64,000 nt of DNA from Chionoecetes opilio (Eukaryota; Arthropoda; Malacostraca; Decapoda; Majidae), in the NCBI GenBank assembly GCA_016584305.1, contig JACEEZ010019773.1, positions 92,001 through 156,000 on the forward strand, written 5' to 3'. Positions 53,922-63,654 of the stretch are shown here, one piece after another; positions within the stretch are counted from its first letter, which is position 1, and each line of letters begins with the position of its first letter. The notes beneath the pieces are model-generated. The model had not been told where the DNA came from, did not search any database, and was given only the letters and a program-made list of their open reading frames with translations. A program made the position numbers and the translations under genes.

Positions 53922-54092
53922 TCGCTTATATTATTATAGATTAATATGCAGTTGTTTGCTATTTTCTCTTTCAGAATGTTTTTTCTACAGAATAGGTAGT
54001 ACAGTGTAGGTAATATAGACGCTGTGTGCTTGTTGTGTTTGCTATAGTATGCCAGGTGGAACCTAACTGCTCGTATCTTCGGGACCTCCCTG
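52052..54092 (-). mobile_element. MITE family 6, holding a Helitron and family 1 DNA
   Basis: Ends CAGGGAGGTCCCGTTATACG and CGTATCTTCGGGACCTCCCTG, TA on both sides (52050-52051, 54093-54094). About 52297-53270 is related to family 1 MITEs but shuffled, with a LINE 3' UTR scrap at 52600-52720. The Helitron is at 53296-53940. Confidence 0.85.
53296..53940 (-). mobile_element. Non-autonomous Helitron, copy 2
   Basis: Minus strand begins TCTATAATAATATAAGCGAA and ends CTTTGCGGCTAG with a CCGCGCGG hairpin 8 bases before it. Inserted A^T in the TTAATTAAACATAAAAC block of MITE family 6; the empty site is seen near 15142, 26424 and 61610. Internal minisatellite (53480-53705), poly-A and (CA)n match copy 1. 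Confidence 0.93.
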
Positions 54093-54094
54093 TA

Positions 54095-54840
54095 CATGAC
54101 TACATTTTCATAGATGGTAATAAAGCCATACATTTCATGGTGCACAGTATCCAACAAAATCAAACCCTTAGATGTCGTAAGAACTATATTATTATACGAC
54201 TTAAATAAGGCAACACATTTACATATACAATACAGGAAGCGTAGTGTAGGATTATGCAATCTCAGTCGTCATAAAGACATGAATTACTAATTATTTATTA
54301 ATATTATATATGGTAAAACTATATTAATTCGTAATATCACCAGCCCACTAATTAAATAAACCTAATCAATGAAGTTAATGACTACATGTGGTACTCCAAG
54401 GACTAACCTAGGACACTCACACCGAAATTCGGCGCACCAAGCATTAGGCTATGAACACAGTTAAACATTTAACCACATACTCACGATATATAATCCCTTT
54501 TCGAACACTGGATATTAATCTAAGCATATTCTTAAACCAAACTGCAGTATAATAGTTTAACGATTGCACGATTGGAAGGTGTAATAAAATAAGGGAATGT
54601 GATGCATATCACGAAGACATAAATTCATAATTATGTAAGGTAAAAAATAGTTATTCTTCACAAATTAAATGAAAAGTGGTGCATATGATACTATTTGAAA
54701 CAAAACCACATCGTCAATTGCCAAGTGAACAAATACAGTAGACTTAATTAATGTATGTATGTAATACAGATGCATTTACTTAAATCATTTGGCCACTGGA
54801 AGTGAAAATGGATTACTGACCAAATATGGCATGGAACGAA
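54095..54840. other. hAT interior, no gene recognised
   Basis: AT-rich, no motif-bearing frame. Part of the hAT at 51857-55008. Confidence 0.5.
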
Positions 54841-55008
54841 AAAATAACTTTATTAACCAGTTACAGGGATTTCAAAATAGCGTTTTTGCTCAGAAACAGT
54901 AAATATGATGACGTTTTAGTTTCCGTTTTTGTTCCGAGCATAATTTAGTTCGTTTCCGTTTTCGTTTTCGTTTTCGTTTTCGTTCCCTTAAACCGTTTCC
55001 AAGCCCTG

Positions 55009-55655
55009 ATAAATACAACATGTGGAGAAGGGACAGAAGTGGTAGAAGAGGTGGAGGAGTTATGATACTGACAAAATTAGGGATGAAAGTAAGAAAAGTG
55101 GAGTATGGAGAAGGAAGAGCTGAAATAGTGAGTGTACAAATAGAAGTCAGAAATAGAGAAACACAGACTATAGTGGCAAACTATGTACCACCCAAAACAA
55201 ATACTTAGAGCAAGGAAGAACATGAGAAAGTATTAGAAGACACCTTGAGTACTTAAACAAAATAATCAAGAATAGTAAAAAGATACTGCTGGTTGGAGAT
55301 TTTAACTGTAAGGAAGTAAAATGGGAGACTTTGAAGGAGGAAATCAAAATGCTTGGGGGGATAGATTGTTAAAACTGACAATGGAAAACACGATGACTCA
55401 ATGGGGAGAGAAAACACAAGATATAGGGGAGATGACGAACCAGCAAGACTTGACTTAGTGTCAACAAATGGTATAGACCTAGCAAATGAGATCAATTATG
55501 GGTGCCCCATCGGAAAAAGTGACCATATAATCTTAGAAATGGAGACGGAAGAGGACATAAAGGAGGAAGATTAATTGAACATAAGGAGAAGAGGAGACTT
55601 TGGGAAAACTAACATGGAAGAACTGAAAAAATACTATGAGAAAATTGTTTGTTGC
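55009..55655 (+). pseudogene. Second CR1-like LINE, endonuclease
   Basis: MWRRDRSGRRGGGVMILTKL, IVANYVPPKTNT, KILLVGDFNCKEVKWE (GDFN) and IGKSDHIILEMETEEDI-like (SDH) appear in order but with stops and shifts. More decayed than the copy at 41604-42346. No RT follows; sequence changes near 55655. Confidence 0.8.
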
Positions 55656-55972
55656 ATTGCATCTGTTTGCTCAAACATCCAAACTAAACCATTTGCTATA
55701 AAATTATTTGTAGTAAGGACCGTTCACAGTAGCAGGCTCAACTAAACTTGTATATAAGATTGTATATTTGCATGTTATATCCTTAAGTGCAGGGACCTTG
55801 GAGACCAACTGTACCCCCCCATGCCTGGCAATTATTATTTTTTTCTATATGCTAAAATGCCATAAAATCTATAGAAAAATAATTCAAGAAGCATTTCAGT
55901 ACTGAACTGTCGATGATTTTGGGGAATTTTTTTTTTTTTTTTTAAATTGACGTATGATTCCGGTAGACTGTA
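55656..55972. other. Unassigned flank of the long-TIR element
   Basis: AT-rich, with a T20 tract near 55927-55943. No gene. Ends with GTAGACT, which recurs just beyond the right TIR at 60947-60953. Confidence 0.4.
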
Positions 55973-56647
55973 TAGTACAGCCGTTAAGCACAGATACCAG
56001 AAGAATTGTGCTCAAAGTGATAAAAGCATGAAATTTCCCACATTATATCCTTAGACCCAAGTGATCATTTTCAGATAGGGAACCACCTTGAGGGTCTCTT
56101 CCGGTGACCTGGGGTGACCTTCAAATTCTAGGTCATGGGCAAACATTATTTTAGGGAAAAAAATGTATCATGGCTATTATCTTTTATATAACCTTGGTAA
56201 TATATTGAAAAACACCTAGGCATCTTAAGGTTGTAATTATCCAGGTGACCTTGAGTGATCTTTAAAGGTCAAGGTCATACTGATATTCAATGTGATTAAC
56301 TGCTTTAGGGAAGGAATTTTGGCTATACATAATAATATGGAGATAAATGCAAGATTGTATTTGGTGTTTTACACTGACCTTGAAGGGTTAATGTCAACTA
56401 CTAAGGTCAAGGTCACAGTTGTTGTTGTTTGTTTTTTGTTTTTCCATTGAAGCCTATAGCGCCAGTAGGCTATTTATCTTATGGAGGGACGTAGTGGTTG
56501 GCCCCTCCGCCTGTTGGTTGGCGCAGGCTGGATTTTTATAGTGACACCTGTGATGTTATAGGTGAAGGTCCGTTTTCTATGATGGTCTACCCTCAGTTTG
56601 TAGGCACACGCTGGTAGTACCTGTTGTCCCATCGCCACACTAACACC
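55973..56647. repeat. Left long terminal inverted repeat
   Basis: Contains AGGTCAAGGTCA-type words several times (direct and inverted) and near its inner edge CCTGTTGTCCCATCGCCACA. A short open frame inside on the minus strand is TIR sequence, not an established gene. Confidence 0.88.
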
Positions 56648-58547
56648 AAAGTTTACCACCGAAGCAGTAGTGTAAGTTTTCAGTTGTCATAACAATCCCC
56701 TGAACATGCACACAGGGCAGTGCATCTTAGTTCTGCTTTGGAACATCTACATCGCCCAGTGCAGGATGTCTTGCAGCTACAGTCAATCAGTTCATAGCAG
56801 GAATTTGATGCCTGGGGAAGTCTTGACCAACGTGGCTTCCATCCATCTTTGTCCTTTATCCAACCACAGTCCCCTGTATCTAGCAGCTGCTGTAAACGAT
56901 CAGTGGCTTTGATCAAGATTTGACCTTGCAGACTGGCACGCTTGGTGTGTTCCTGTAGAGCTGCCTTTGTGGGAGGAATGTTCTGTATAGTCCTTGATTT
57001 CTTGGTGAACATCTCTTTCCTTGCTACGTTGATGTCAAGCAGGTCACTTGTCCTGTCATACATAAGGATGACAAATCTCTCAATAAGGGAATCTCCTTTC
57101 TCAGCGATGTTCTGTGTGTTGCTCAGCTCCTGAAAGGCTTCAGTAACCTCGGGGTAGACGTTCCACGTATCCCAAGCTTTCTTCTTTCCTATTCCACTGA
57201 ATGCCGAGACTGTGTCACAACCTGTGAATGCGTGAAAGAGAGGTAGCACAGCAGACCTCTGAGGCCCCATTGCATGAGCGATCTCATGAACAGCTATAAA
57301 CCGGAAATTTGAGCCTGTTCCAAATGCCACCCACATCTCCTCAGGTTTGAGGACATCCACATGAGCTACTGCGATGGCCACTACATCTGTATCCACTGTC
57401 AGGATAGCTACCTTGGTACACCCCTTTCTGATAGCATCTGCCACATGTACGAAGATGCAGCTGTATGCTTCTTCATGGGAGCATGGGGCCAGGCCTCCTA
57501 GATCTGCCGTTGTTACTGAGCACACAACTGACTCTGCTTGAGTGGCATACACTTCTTTTCCCTCTACTGCTGCAAGTATCACTATTTGCTCTGACAGAAA
57601 TGTGAAGAGTTCTTTCTTGTTCTCATCCACACGCAGAAAATCTTTCCACTTCTTCGGGAGCCTTGCTGAAGGCTGAACTATTCGCCGGGTGCCCAAGCCT
57701 CTTGTTTCTCTTGTAAGAGCTTTCAGGCTCTTTGGGATATATGCATCCCAAATTATGTCTATTCGGCTGCAGGTCTGTAGCTGCGAGGCTATGTGGGGAG
57801 CAAACACCTGCTCAGCATAGTCCTGGAGAGTGCTTGCTATGCCAGTGTTGAGCATCTGCACCACTGCTGGGCCATCCAGCACTTTGACATCAACGACAGG
57901 GGCATTGTCAGAGGTAGTGCTGTCTCCATGTTGCAAGCATTTCAAGAGAGCTGCCTTATTTGCAGGTCGGAGCATGCCTGCCTGTGACACTGTGACAGTG
58001 ATGGTGGGGCTGCACTGTTCTCATGTGTGAAGAACCGATCCAGATCACCGTCTCTGTTTTGACAGGCAACATAGAGTCTGGAAAACAGATTGCAGTCAAT
58101 TTTCAATGAGTCCAGCTACAATTTTCCTTTTGATGGTGACTTTTTTGGTGGATTACTGAATAGAGGTAGTTTGTTCTTTGTTATGACATCTGTGAGTGGT
58201 TTTTTGCAGTGAGCAAGCCTCTCCTCGACGAACTGGTTGTATTGCTCCTGGTCCAGCGTTTCAACCTTTCTAACTCTAGCTACCACCGGTTCCTCCATGA
58301 CTTCCTTGGTGTCCAAAACCAGGAGGTCATTGCTCTCTTCCGTGAATGTGTTCCCATACTCTTGAAATACACACAAACCTCGTTTTCCCGGACTAATAGG
58401 GGGGAGAACTGGTCCGGGAACCACAAACGTCCAGGAATCGCAATAGTCCGAGGCCATTACCCAGCCCTGGACGTTTATCCTACTCTAGTATTTACTGTCC
58501 GGCAACCGCCAATATCAACTATCCCGCCGCGGACTTTTACATTTTTG

Positions 58548-58925
58548 TTATTGTTTTTAGGGCTGCGAGGATCCCTTGGGGAACACTATGAGCCCTGGTG
58601 ATGTCCCATGATGCTATCACAGGCACTGTAGTTGACCTGTCTTCCTCAGGAAGGCACAGGTGAGGTGAGGCGGATGACAGCGTGTTGCCGGGAGGGGTGG
58701 ACGCCAGCCGCCGCCAGCAGGGTGGGCAGATCACAGGTCACAGTTGGCGACCTTCAGGGTGAGGAGTTGAGGGCATAGCACTACACGGTGGGAGTGGAAG
58801 CGCGGACACTGCAGCAGAAAGTGCTCAATAGTCTCAGAGGCGCTCCTGCACCAGGGGCAGTAGGGGGTCAGGGGACTGACGGAGGCGGTGCAGGTGAAAC
58901 GTGAGTGTGTAATGTAAACAATACG
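58548..58925 (-). pseudogene. LINE fragment: zinc knuckle
   Basis: Minus strand: CPWCRSASETIEHFLLQCPR and FHSHRVVLCPQLLTLKVANC, then the 3' UTR block with GGATCCTCGCAGCCCTA and an (AAC)-type tail. Same LINE as 19051-19841. Confidence 0.8.
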
Positions 58926-59281
58926 ACCACTGAGCTTCTTCTTGTTGTGACCTTTGTTGCTTAGTATCGCTTCATAGATCCTCTTCCACTTCGTCTCCTT
59001 CGTTAACAAAACTTGTTAACACTTCCCCTGTTTATTTCACATGGGAAAGACATTTTGATCATTTTTCAATCCTTTGATTATCATCCTAATTCATTGTCTC
59101 TTTTGTGTTCTTATCTCCCAGCACTGCGTTAGGAACACTTTGGTGAGGTTTACAATACTTTCAGTTTCCTTTCTGTCCCCATACAGCCTTAACACCGTAC
59201 ACAGGGCCCCGTCTTTCTGCTCTAGTCTCCTGTCCCACTCCTCTCTGCTTAGAGAATGCATGCTGCCACTGGCGGGAGGCC

Positions 59282-59500
59282 AGCCGTCACCAGCAGGGTG
59301 ATCAGGTCAAAGGTGGCGATGTTCAGGGTGAGGAGTTGAGAGCGTAGCACTACATGGTGGGAGTGGAAGCGCGGACACTGCAGCAGAAAGTGTTCAATAG
59401 TCTCCGAGCCGTTCCTGCACCAGGGGCAGTGGGGGTCAGGAGACTGACGGAGGCGGTGCAGGTGAACCATGAGTGTCTTGTGCCCAAATGTAAACAATAC
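59282..59500 (-). pseudogene. LINE fragment: zinc knuckle, second copy
   Basis: CPWCRNGSETIEHFLLQCPR and FHSHHVVLRSQLLTLNIATF on the minus strand, same orientation as the copy at 58548-58925. Adjacent GCTGAGCATGC and TTTACATTTGGGCACAAG blocks link it to the 152 bp unit. Confidence 0.8.
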
Positions 59501-60242
59501 GACCGCTGAGCATGCAGCCACCTGGCGGGAGGCACGGACACTGACCAGGGGTGACAGGAGACGCTAGGACTTCCGGACAACTTTGTCGATTTATGGACTG
59601 GACCAGGCATTTGTCCGGGACTCTGACATATCCCCGGACCTCGGATTTTGTCCAGCAAATCCGATATCCGGGAAAACGAGGGTTGTGTGTACTGTTGTGA
59701 GTCACTTGTACTCACGCAGGAATGCAGACTGCACTCCAGGATACTGTTCATGGTGTCTGTCTGCCCTCTCGTCATGGTGCTCCTGTGCTTCAGTGACAGC
59801 AGTGATCTCTTCAAACTCTGTCAGAACCTTGGCTACCTCAGCGCCTGCCACCATCCAGCGTCTCAAAGCTGCAGGATCCTCTGTTAGTCCAACAACTCTA
59901 CCTTGCCCTTTAACTATAGCATTCAGCTGTTCCTGGCAGTGGTCAATTGCAATGGCTGAGAACTTGTTAGATGTCTTGTGGACAGCAAACTTTCCTGCAG
60001 TAAACTCCATCATGACTGTTGGGTGCATTTCACGAACATGCACAGACAGCCATCGAGCATAGTTCGTCCGATCAAGTGCAAGCATCCATGGGGTGATTTT
60101 GGCAAGAGTCTCTAGCTAGAGGCTGAAGTTTCCTTCACGCATTGACCTGATGAAGAGAAGTAGCAGGGTCTCCAGCTCCAGGACTTTCAGCCAGTAATCG
60201 AACTGAACACTATGTTGGGCTCTCTCTGCACACCAACCACTA

Positions 60243-60288
60243 TTGACCACTGCCATGAACAGCTGAATGCTATAGTTAAAGGGCAAGG
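60243..60288 (+). repeat. Inverted 46 bp copy of nuclease-gene coding sequence
   Basis: The + strand encodes IDHCHEQLNAIVKGQG, whereas the gene encodes IDHCQEQLNAIVKGQG on the minus strand at about 59903-59950. The two segments are near-identical inverted copies. It abuts the inner edge of the right TIR, with the shared bases AAGGT/GGTGTTAG at the join. Confidence 0.9.
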
Positions 60289-60946
60289 TGTTAGTGTGGC
60301 AATGGGACAACAGGTACTACCAGCGTGTGCCTACAAACTGAGGGTAGACCATCATAGAAAACGGACCTTCACCTATAACATAACAGGTGTCACTATAAAA
60401 ATCCAGCCTGCGCCAACCAACAGGCGGAGCTGCCAACCATTACGTCCCTCCATAAGATAAATAGCCTACTGGCGCTATAGGCTTCAATGTAAAAAAAAAA
60501 AAAAACCTGTGACCTTGACCTTAGTAGTTGACATTAACCCTTCAAGGTCACTGTAAAACACCAAATACAATATTGCATTTTATCTCCATATTATTATGTA
60601 TAGCCAAAATTCTTTCCCTAAAGCAGTTAATACATACATTGAATATCAGTATGACCTTGACCTTTAAAGATCACTCAAGGTCACCTGGATAATTACAACC
60701 TTAAGATGCCTAGGTGTTTTTCAATATGTTACCAAGGTTATATAAAAGATAATAGCCATGATACATTTTTTTCCCTAAAATAATGTTCGCCCTTGACCTA
60801 GAATTTGAAGGTCACCCAAGGTCACCGGAGGAGACCCTCAAGGTGGTTCCCTATCTGAAAATGATCACTTGGGTCTAAGGATATAATGTGGGAAATTTCA
60901 TGCTTTTATCACTTTGTGCACAATTCTTCTGGCATCTGCTCTACTA
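60287..60946. repeat. Right long terminal inverted repeat
   Basis: Reverse complement of 55973-56647 with high identity. A 10-base stretch near the outer tip of the left arm (CCGTTAAGCA) is absent here. Contains a poly-A at about 60491-60505 where the left arm has a T-rich run. Confidence 0.88.
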
Positions 60947-60953
60947 GTAGACT

Positions 60954-61328
60954 CGGTGCGGCCAAAACTCGGAAAAAGCAACTTTGGACTACCACCACAG
61001 GTTTAATCGGCCAGGTAGGTGGTTGAGCGTGTGACTTCCAGGTATATCAAGTGCAGAGAGCAAGGACACGTGTCTATGTGGGTTATATCGAGTGCAGAGA
61101 GCAAGGACAAGGACGAATGTGGACGAAGGGAACTCTGAGTACAGTACCCTCCCGAGTTTCCGTTATTTTACAGCTTATAAGATGCTGCATCTTGGAAGAT
61201 GCACCCTGGTTTTGGAAAGAAATTTCTAAGAAAAAATAAAAACCATATGAAAAAAAAACAGACCACTAAAACTGTTGTCCGATATACGTTCAGTCATTTA
61301 CATACAAGAACACACTCACTATTCATTA
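60954..61328. other. Unassigned, small tandem repeat
   Basis: Two roughly 45 bp units with GTGCAGAGAGCAAGGACA at about 61050 and 61092. A CAGTACCCTCCCGAGTTTCC stretch at 61145 resembles the end of the 88 bp mini-MITE. A TTTGGAAAGAAATTTCTA block recurs at 49943. Confidence 0.45.
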
Positions 61329-62103
61329 CAGGGAGGTCCCGAAGATACGAGCAGTTAGGCTCCACCTGGCATACTCGTAAAGCGAAATCTCGTATAACGA
61401 AACACATAACTAATGGTAAAATATGGGTTTGGTTCCAGGACCTCATCAATTAAAAAAAAACAAAAAAAAAAACATGTTTTTCAAGCTAAAATAAACTAAA
61501 GCAAACACAACAAACACACAGCGTCTATATTACCAACACTGTACTACCTATTCTGTAGAAAAAGCATTCTGAAAGAGAAAATAGCACACAAAATATCATA
61601 ACTGCACATTAATTAAACATAAAACATGCATAACAAGCAAAAAAGACGTTGTAATGTAGGGGACACCGCGTGATACAAGAGAAGGAAGTGTAGCGGTCCC
61701 AAGGTTGGGGCCGCACACCTGCTAATTACCCCTAAAGGTCAGGCCGCGCCATATGCTTAATTACCCTTCAGGTCACGCCTTGCTAGGGGTGACCTGACTG
61801 CAGTCCCAAGGTTGGGGCCGCACACCTGCTAATTACCCCTAAATGTCAGGGCGTCGCCATATGCTTAATTACCCTTCAGGTCACGGCTTGCTAGGGATGA
61901 CCTCACTGGGGTCAACCAAATCCCCCTTTGTCCAGCCCGGGAGTGGTAGGGCGCGCATTTTTAACTTGATAATCTTACTCACCCCAGTTTGAATGTTGTA
62001 TCATTGGATTTTCGATCTCGTATATTGAAAATAGACCCTAATTTACACATCTCGTATCTTCGGATTCTCGTATACCGAATGCTCGTATAACGGGACCTCC
62101 CTG
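61329..62103 (+). mobile_element. MITE family 6, 775 bp copy
   Basis: Ends CAGGGAGGTCCCGAAGATAC and CGTATAACGGGACCTCCCTG, TA on both sides (61327-61328, 62104-62105). Contains the doubled fold-back insert (61690-61940) in opposite orientation to 14820-15068 and both Helitron target sites empty. Confidence 0.92.
61690..61940. repeat. Tandem duplication of the fold-back insert, copy 2
   Basis: Two units each starting (GTAGCG)GTCCCAAGGTTGGGGCCGCA. Reverse complement of 14820-15068. Confidence 0.75.
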
Positions 62104-62105
62104 TA

Positions 62106-62574
62106 TCTTCATTCAGCACTGCTCATCAGCCATTTTTATTTCCTAGCTTGTATGCGATAGTATAAGTAAATCGTCATGTTGGCTGGCTGAACATGTACAC
62201 AGACAGGTTGGGCGGCGTGAGTGGAAACAAACCCGACCGCGGCAGTGTGCAGCTGCGTGCCTGCCTGGCGTGCCGATCAGCTGAGTCTGGCTTTGTCGTC
62301 CTGAGTGTAAACACCTCTCACGTCCTCCCGTGCCCCACTACGTTGCCTGCCTCCTGTGCCTCGCCACGTATTGTTTGAATTTTCCTGTATGCGTGTAGTA
62401 TTTGTGATGGCTGCATGTACATAAGTAGGGTAAGTTGTGGATGATCCGTACAATTTTTTTTCATAAATTTGTAAAAAAAAGAATGGAGTCCAAAACTGGA
62501 AAACTTTATTATGCATGACAAAAAATATCCCTTTGACTACAATGTGTATAAGGCACAACTCTGGGAAAATTTTA
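62106..62574. other. Unassigned
   Basis: No gene or repeat recognised beyond a TAGCTTGTATGCGATAGTA block shared with 50079-50100. Confidence 0.4.
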
Positions 62575-62662
62575 CAAGTACCCTCCCGAGTTTAGCGCTT
62601 GCTTTCTTCTGGAGGCATAGCGCTAAACTTGAGATCGCGAAACTCTGGTATTGGTAACACTG
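62575..62662. mobile_element. 88 bp mini-MITE, copy 2
   Basis: Reverse complement of 715-802 over its full length. Starts CAAGTACCCTCCCGAGTTTA after TA and ends TTGGTAACACTG, followed by AA instead of TA. Confidence 0.7.
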
Positions 62663-62756
62663 AAAAAATGCATATTTACTCCGGTGCGAGGTGTACCTAC
62701 CATATTTTACTGCTTATAAGACACCTTTTCCCCAAAAAATACCTTGAAAATACCCC

Positions 62757-62850
62757 AAGCCCCTGTCCACCCAGGAGTGAATGGGTACCGGGTGTTAGCC
62801 GGGGGTTTGTGACCCACCTCCCGGGGTGGTGGCCTCGGCCAACACTAAAT
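62757..62850 (+). repeat. Truncated tRNA-type SINE, body only
   Basis: AGCCCCTGTCCACCCAGGAG onward matches 5383-5475, including GGGTACCGGGTGTTAGCCGG and CTCGGCCAACACTAA. Head and tail absent. Confidence 0.85.
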
Positions 62851-62889
62851 TAGAGGAGAGGAGGAGAATTGAGGACCTACAAAGCGATA

Positions 62890-63654
62890 CACACAACCCT
62901 CGTTTTCCCGGATATCGGATTTGCTGGACAAAATCCGAGGTCCGGGGATATGTCAGAGTCCCGGACAAATGCCTGGTCCAGTCCTTAAATCGACAAAGTT
63001 GTTCGGCGGTCCGAGCATCTCCTGTCACCCTTGGTCAGTGTCCGCGCCTCCCACCAGGTGGCAGCATGGTCAGCGATCGTATTGTTTACATTTGGGCACA
63101 AGAAACACTCACGGTTCACCTGCACTGCCTCCATTAGTCCCCCGACCCATAAGAACATCAGAAAATAAGGAAGCTACAAGAGGCCGCGAGGCCTACACGT
63201 GGTAGTTCCTGTCACCTAACACTACCTACATCCACCTTTCATCCCCATCCATGAACCTATCCAGCCCCTCTTTAAAGCTCCCTAATGATTCCGCACTAAC
63301 TACCTGTCTACTGAGACCATTCCATTCATTCACCACCCTATTTGTGAACCAGTTTCTCCCTATTTCCTTTCTAAATCTACGCTTTTCCAGCTTGAATCCG
63401 TTACTTCTTGTTCTACCCTGGTTAAAAGCCGTAAGAACTTTTCCTACCTCTCCTTACCCGACCCCCACTGCCCCTGGTGCAGGAACGTCTCTGAGACTAT
63501 TGAACACTTTCTGCTGCCTCCCGCCAGGTGGCAGCATGGTCAACAATCGTATTGTTTACATTTGGGCACAAGAAACACTCACGGTTCACCTGCACCACCT
63601 CCGTTAGTCCCCCGACCCCCACTGCCCCTGGTGCAGGAACGTCTCTGAGACTCT
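62890..63654. mobile_element. Tigger-type MITE (family 2), right end missing
   Basis: Starts CACACAACCCTCGTTTTCCC after TA (62888-62889) and follows, in inverted orientation, the right part of 58370-59689. Contains a 152 bp repeat of the LINE-derived unit (63459 and 63611) and an insertion at 63149-63456. Leaves MITE sequence near 63654. Confidence 0.8.
63149..63456. repeat. 308 bp insertion with CCCGACCC duplication
   Basis: Flanked by CCCGACCC (63141-63148, 63457-63464). It begins ATAAGAACATCAGAAAATAA and contains GAGGCCTACACGTGGTAGTT and CTCCCTAATGATTCCGCACT. I have the impression this block is a widely dispersed decapod repeat, possibly a SINE or LINE 3' end, but cannot confirm. No A-tail visible in either orientation. 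Confidence 0.6.

Larger units (their letters stand above)
51857..55008. mobile_element. hAT-like element inserted in LINE endonuclease
   Basis: Ends CAGGGCTTGAAAAC and GTTTCCAAGCCCTG, with 8 bp duplication ATAAATAC (51849-51856, 55009-55016). Subterminal GAACGGTT/CCGTTTTCGTTTTCG words. The reading frame of the LINE endonuclease (SNKYN|MWRRDRSG) is continuous when it is removed. No transposase seen; MITE family 6 is inside. Confidence 0.92.
58370..59689. mobile_element. Tigger-type MITE (family 2) inside the nuclease gene
   Basis: Ends CACACAAACCTCGTTTTCCC and GGAAAACGAGGGTTGTGTG, TA on both sides (58368-58369, 59690-59691). Removing it with one TA keeps the host reading frame across the junction. 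Interior has two LINE 3' fragments. Confidence 0.92.
56680..60241 (-). pseudogene. FEN1/XPG-like nuclease with Cys-rich tail, broken
   Basis: Minus-strand pieces in order: 60241-60116 (SVQFDYWLKVLELETLLLLF, stop at 60116), 60115-59692 (PWMLALDRTNYARWLSVHVR; KFAVHKTSNKFSAIAIDHCQ; AIVKGQGRVVGLTEDPAALR; then TGA), MITE 58370-59689, 58367-58116 (NDLLVLDTKEVMEEP; stop), a shift near 58000, and 57990-56680. The last 436 codons have VDVKVLDGPAVVQML (~34-47), WDAYIPKSLKALTRETRG (~81-98), CSHEEAYSCIF (~170-180), ILTVDTDVVAIAV (~196-208), FHAFTGCDTVSAFSGIGKKK (~252-271) and a tail with about ten Cys (SCKTSCTGRCRCSKAELRC). The order Asp, WD..K..R, EE, DTD, GCD..GIGKK parallels FEN1/XPG nucleases (inference). 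Similar multicopy invertebrate proteins exist; I know no assigned function. Three stops and one shift disable it. Confidence 0.7.
55973..60946 (-). mobile_element. Element with ~660 bp TIRs and nuclease-like gene
   Basis: Left arm 55973-56647 and right arm 60287-60946 are inverted copies of about 660-675 bp with scattered substitutions and small gaps. Outermost matching bases are TAGTA on both sides. The direct repeat GTAGACT lies at 55963-55969 and 60947-60953, but the left copy is 3 bases off the arm, so it is only a candidate target duplication. Between the arms is one minus-strand gene (56680-60241) and a nested family 2 MITE. Without the MITE the element is about 3.65 kb. I cannot assign it to a named transposon superfamily. 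Confidence 0.75.

Noticed and set aside
56474..56659. Small protein encoded in the long TIR
   Set aside because: The frame lies wholly in TIR sequence and is mirrored at 60278-60460 with differences; no motif or constraint visible.
55963..60953. GTAGACT as a firm target duplication of the long-TIR element
   Set aside because: The left copy is separated from the first matching TIR bases by three nucleotides, so the ends are not settled; kept as a candidate only.
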